Part shown: positions 63,472-64,000 of the stretch, piece after piece | Layout of the letters: each line of letters begins with the position of its first letter | How positions within the stretch are numbered: the first letter of the stretch is position 1 | Notes under the pieces: generated by a model | Databases searched by the model: none | Told to the model about the DNA's origin: nothing | The model's input: the letters and a program-made list of their open reading frames with translations, nothing else | DNA from: Diphasiastrum complanatum | Taxonomy: Eukaryota; Streptophyta; Lycopodiopsida; Lycopodiales; Lycopodiaceae | DNA length: 64,000 bases | Reading direction: 5' to 3' | NCBI GenBank assembly: GCA_029204225.1 | Contig: CM055100.1 | Coordinates: 49,647,083 to 49,711,082, forward strand | Position numbers and translations under genes: made by a program

Positions 63472-64000
63472 CCCAGCTAAGATGCGGTCTTGGATGGGAT
63501 GGAGACAAGTTCTACATCAAATCGGAATTGGAACGCACTTGGATTCACATCCCGGATGGAGTGCTATTTTTTCAAGGGAAAATGAGTTTGGATTCACTAA
63601 TTCATGTGTGAAGCATGCTTTTCAAGCTTGGTGGTACAGTGCTCTTCTCCTTGTTTGATTTTATTAGAGATGTTGTGGATTAGTGTGGAATCCATTCTTA
63701 TTTTTCTGAGGCCTTGAGAAAGTTTCCATCTGCATGAGTAGATCTTTTTTTGTGTCTAAATCAGTTTTTTTTTTGTGTTGAACAATTTGCATGAATCCAT
63801 AATGTTTTGGACAAATTAGATTCAAATTAGTAGCAAAATGTTTGTTGATAGATTGATGACGAATCAATTTATCTAGAATGAATAAACTAATTGTTGTTGG
63901 AAATCATGAATTTATTGATTGATGTGAGGATTTGAGGTTTTATCTTGTGTTTCATGCAAACTAAAAAACATTCAAGGGATATTGTAAGTTGCCATTCTTC
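63472..64000. other. Unassigned, possible leader of the element starting at 63460
   Basis: No coding family recognised; becomes AT-rich with poly(T) runs towards the window end. Confidence 0.3.

Overview
This is nuclear DNA of a land plant. It is AT-rich and dominated by LTR retrotransposons. The plant signs are many Ty1/copia and Ty3/gypsy relics with tRNA-iMet-type primer sites, plant-type MULE-like transposase relics with a SWIM finger, and one spliced plant-style RING-CH gene with GT-AG boundaries. The species cannot be told from the sequence. I see no prokaryotic, viral-genome or CRISPR content.

Layout. 1-3945: decayed copia family F1 (+) joined head-to-tail to a second F1 fragment. 4600-9946: long non-coding LTR-type repeat (family A). 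9947-12737: copia family F2 (+), cut off in RT and joined at 12738 to an inverted F1 fragment. 13433-14560: unassigned, with a long (AG)n. 14570-15890: relic of a MULE-like transposase (-). 15991-18510: second F2 element, internally deleted. 18511-20990: unassigned, with a tandem duplication. 21012-22199: MULE-like relic with SWIM finger (+). 22200-23105: copia family F4 remnant (-). 23106-23840: LTR-like repeat B.

23841-36866 is the most informative block. It is a family A tandem (leader-LTR-internal-LTR, with about 5.3 kb of non-coding internal DNA) that was split by a complete copia element, F3, at 26131-32438. F3 has identical-looking 862-bp LTRs, a CATCA target duplication, PBS, PPT and an uninterrupted 1324-codon gag-pol, so it looks very recent and possibly still mobile.

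36865-44160: microsatellite, F1 fragment, then a gypsy chromovirus (-) and a scrambled gypsy relic (+) facing each other across a 0.9-kb spacer. 44327-47600: LTR-like B copy and unassigned DNA. 48245-49194 (-): the one convincing host gene, a two-exon RING-CH zinc-finger membrane protein of 266 aa with a TATA-like box upstream. 49800-55615: intergenic DNA with a third family A copy, poly(C) and (AG)n tracts. 55620-57145: degenerate copia (-). 57146-58575: another LTR plus a possible gypsy tail. 58576-62762: rearranged copia F4 (-) that lost gag, protease and most of RT and carries about 1.06 kb of foreign sequence. 62763-64000: gag relic and an LTR end with primer site.

Nothing here forms an operon or pathway. 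The window is a nested retrotransposon landscape around one gene. I did not find a convincing new biological system. The best leads are the intact F3 element with G-box palindromes in its LTRs, the tandem non-coding family A, the foreign segment in F4, the head-to-head gypsy pair, and nonsense mutations enriched in CAG-to-TAG changes.
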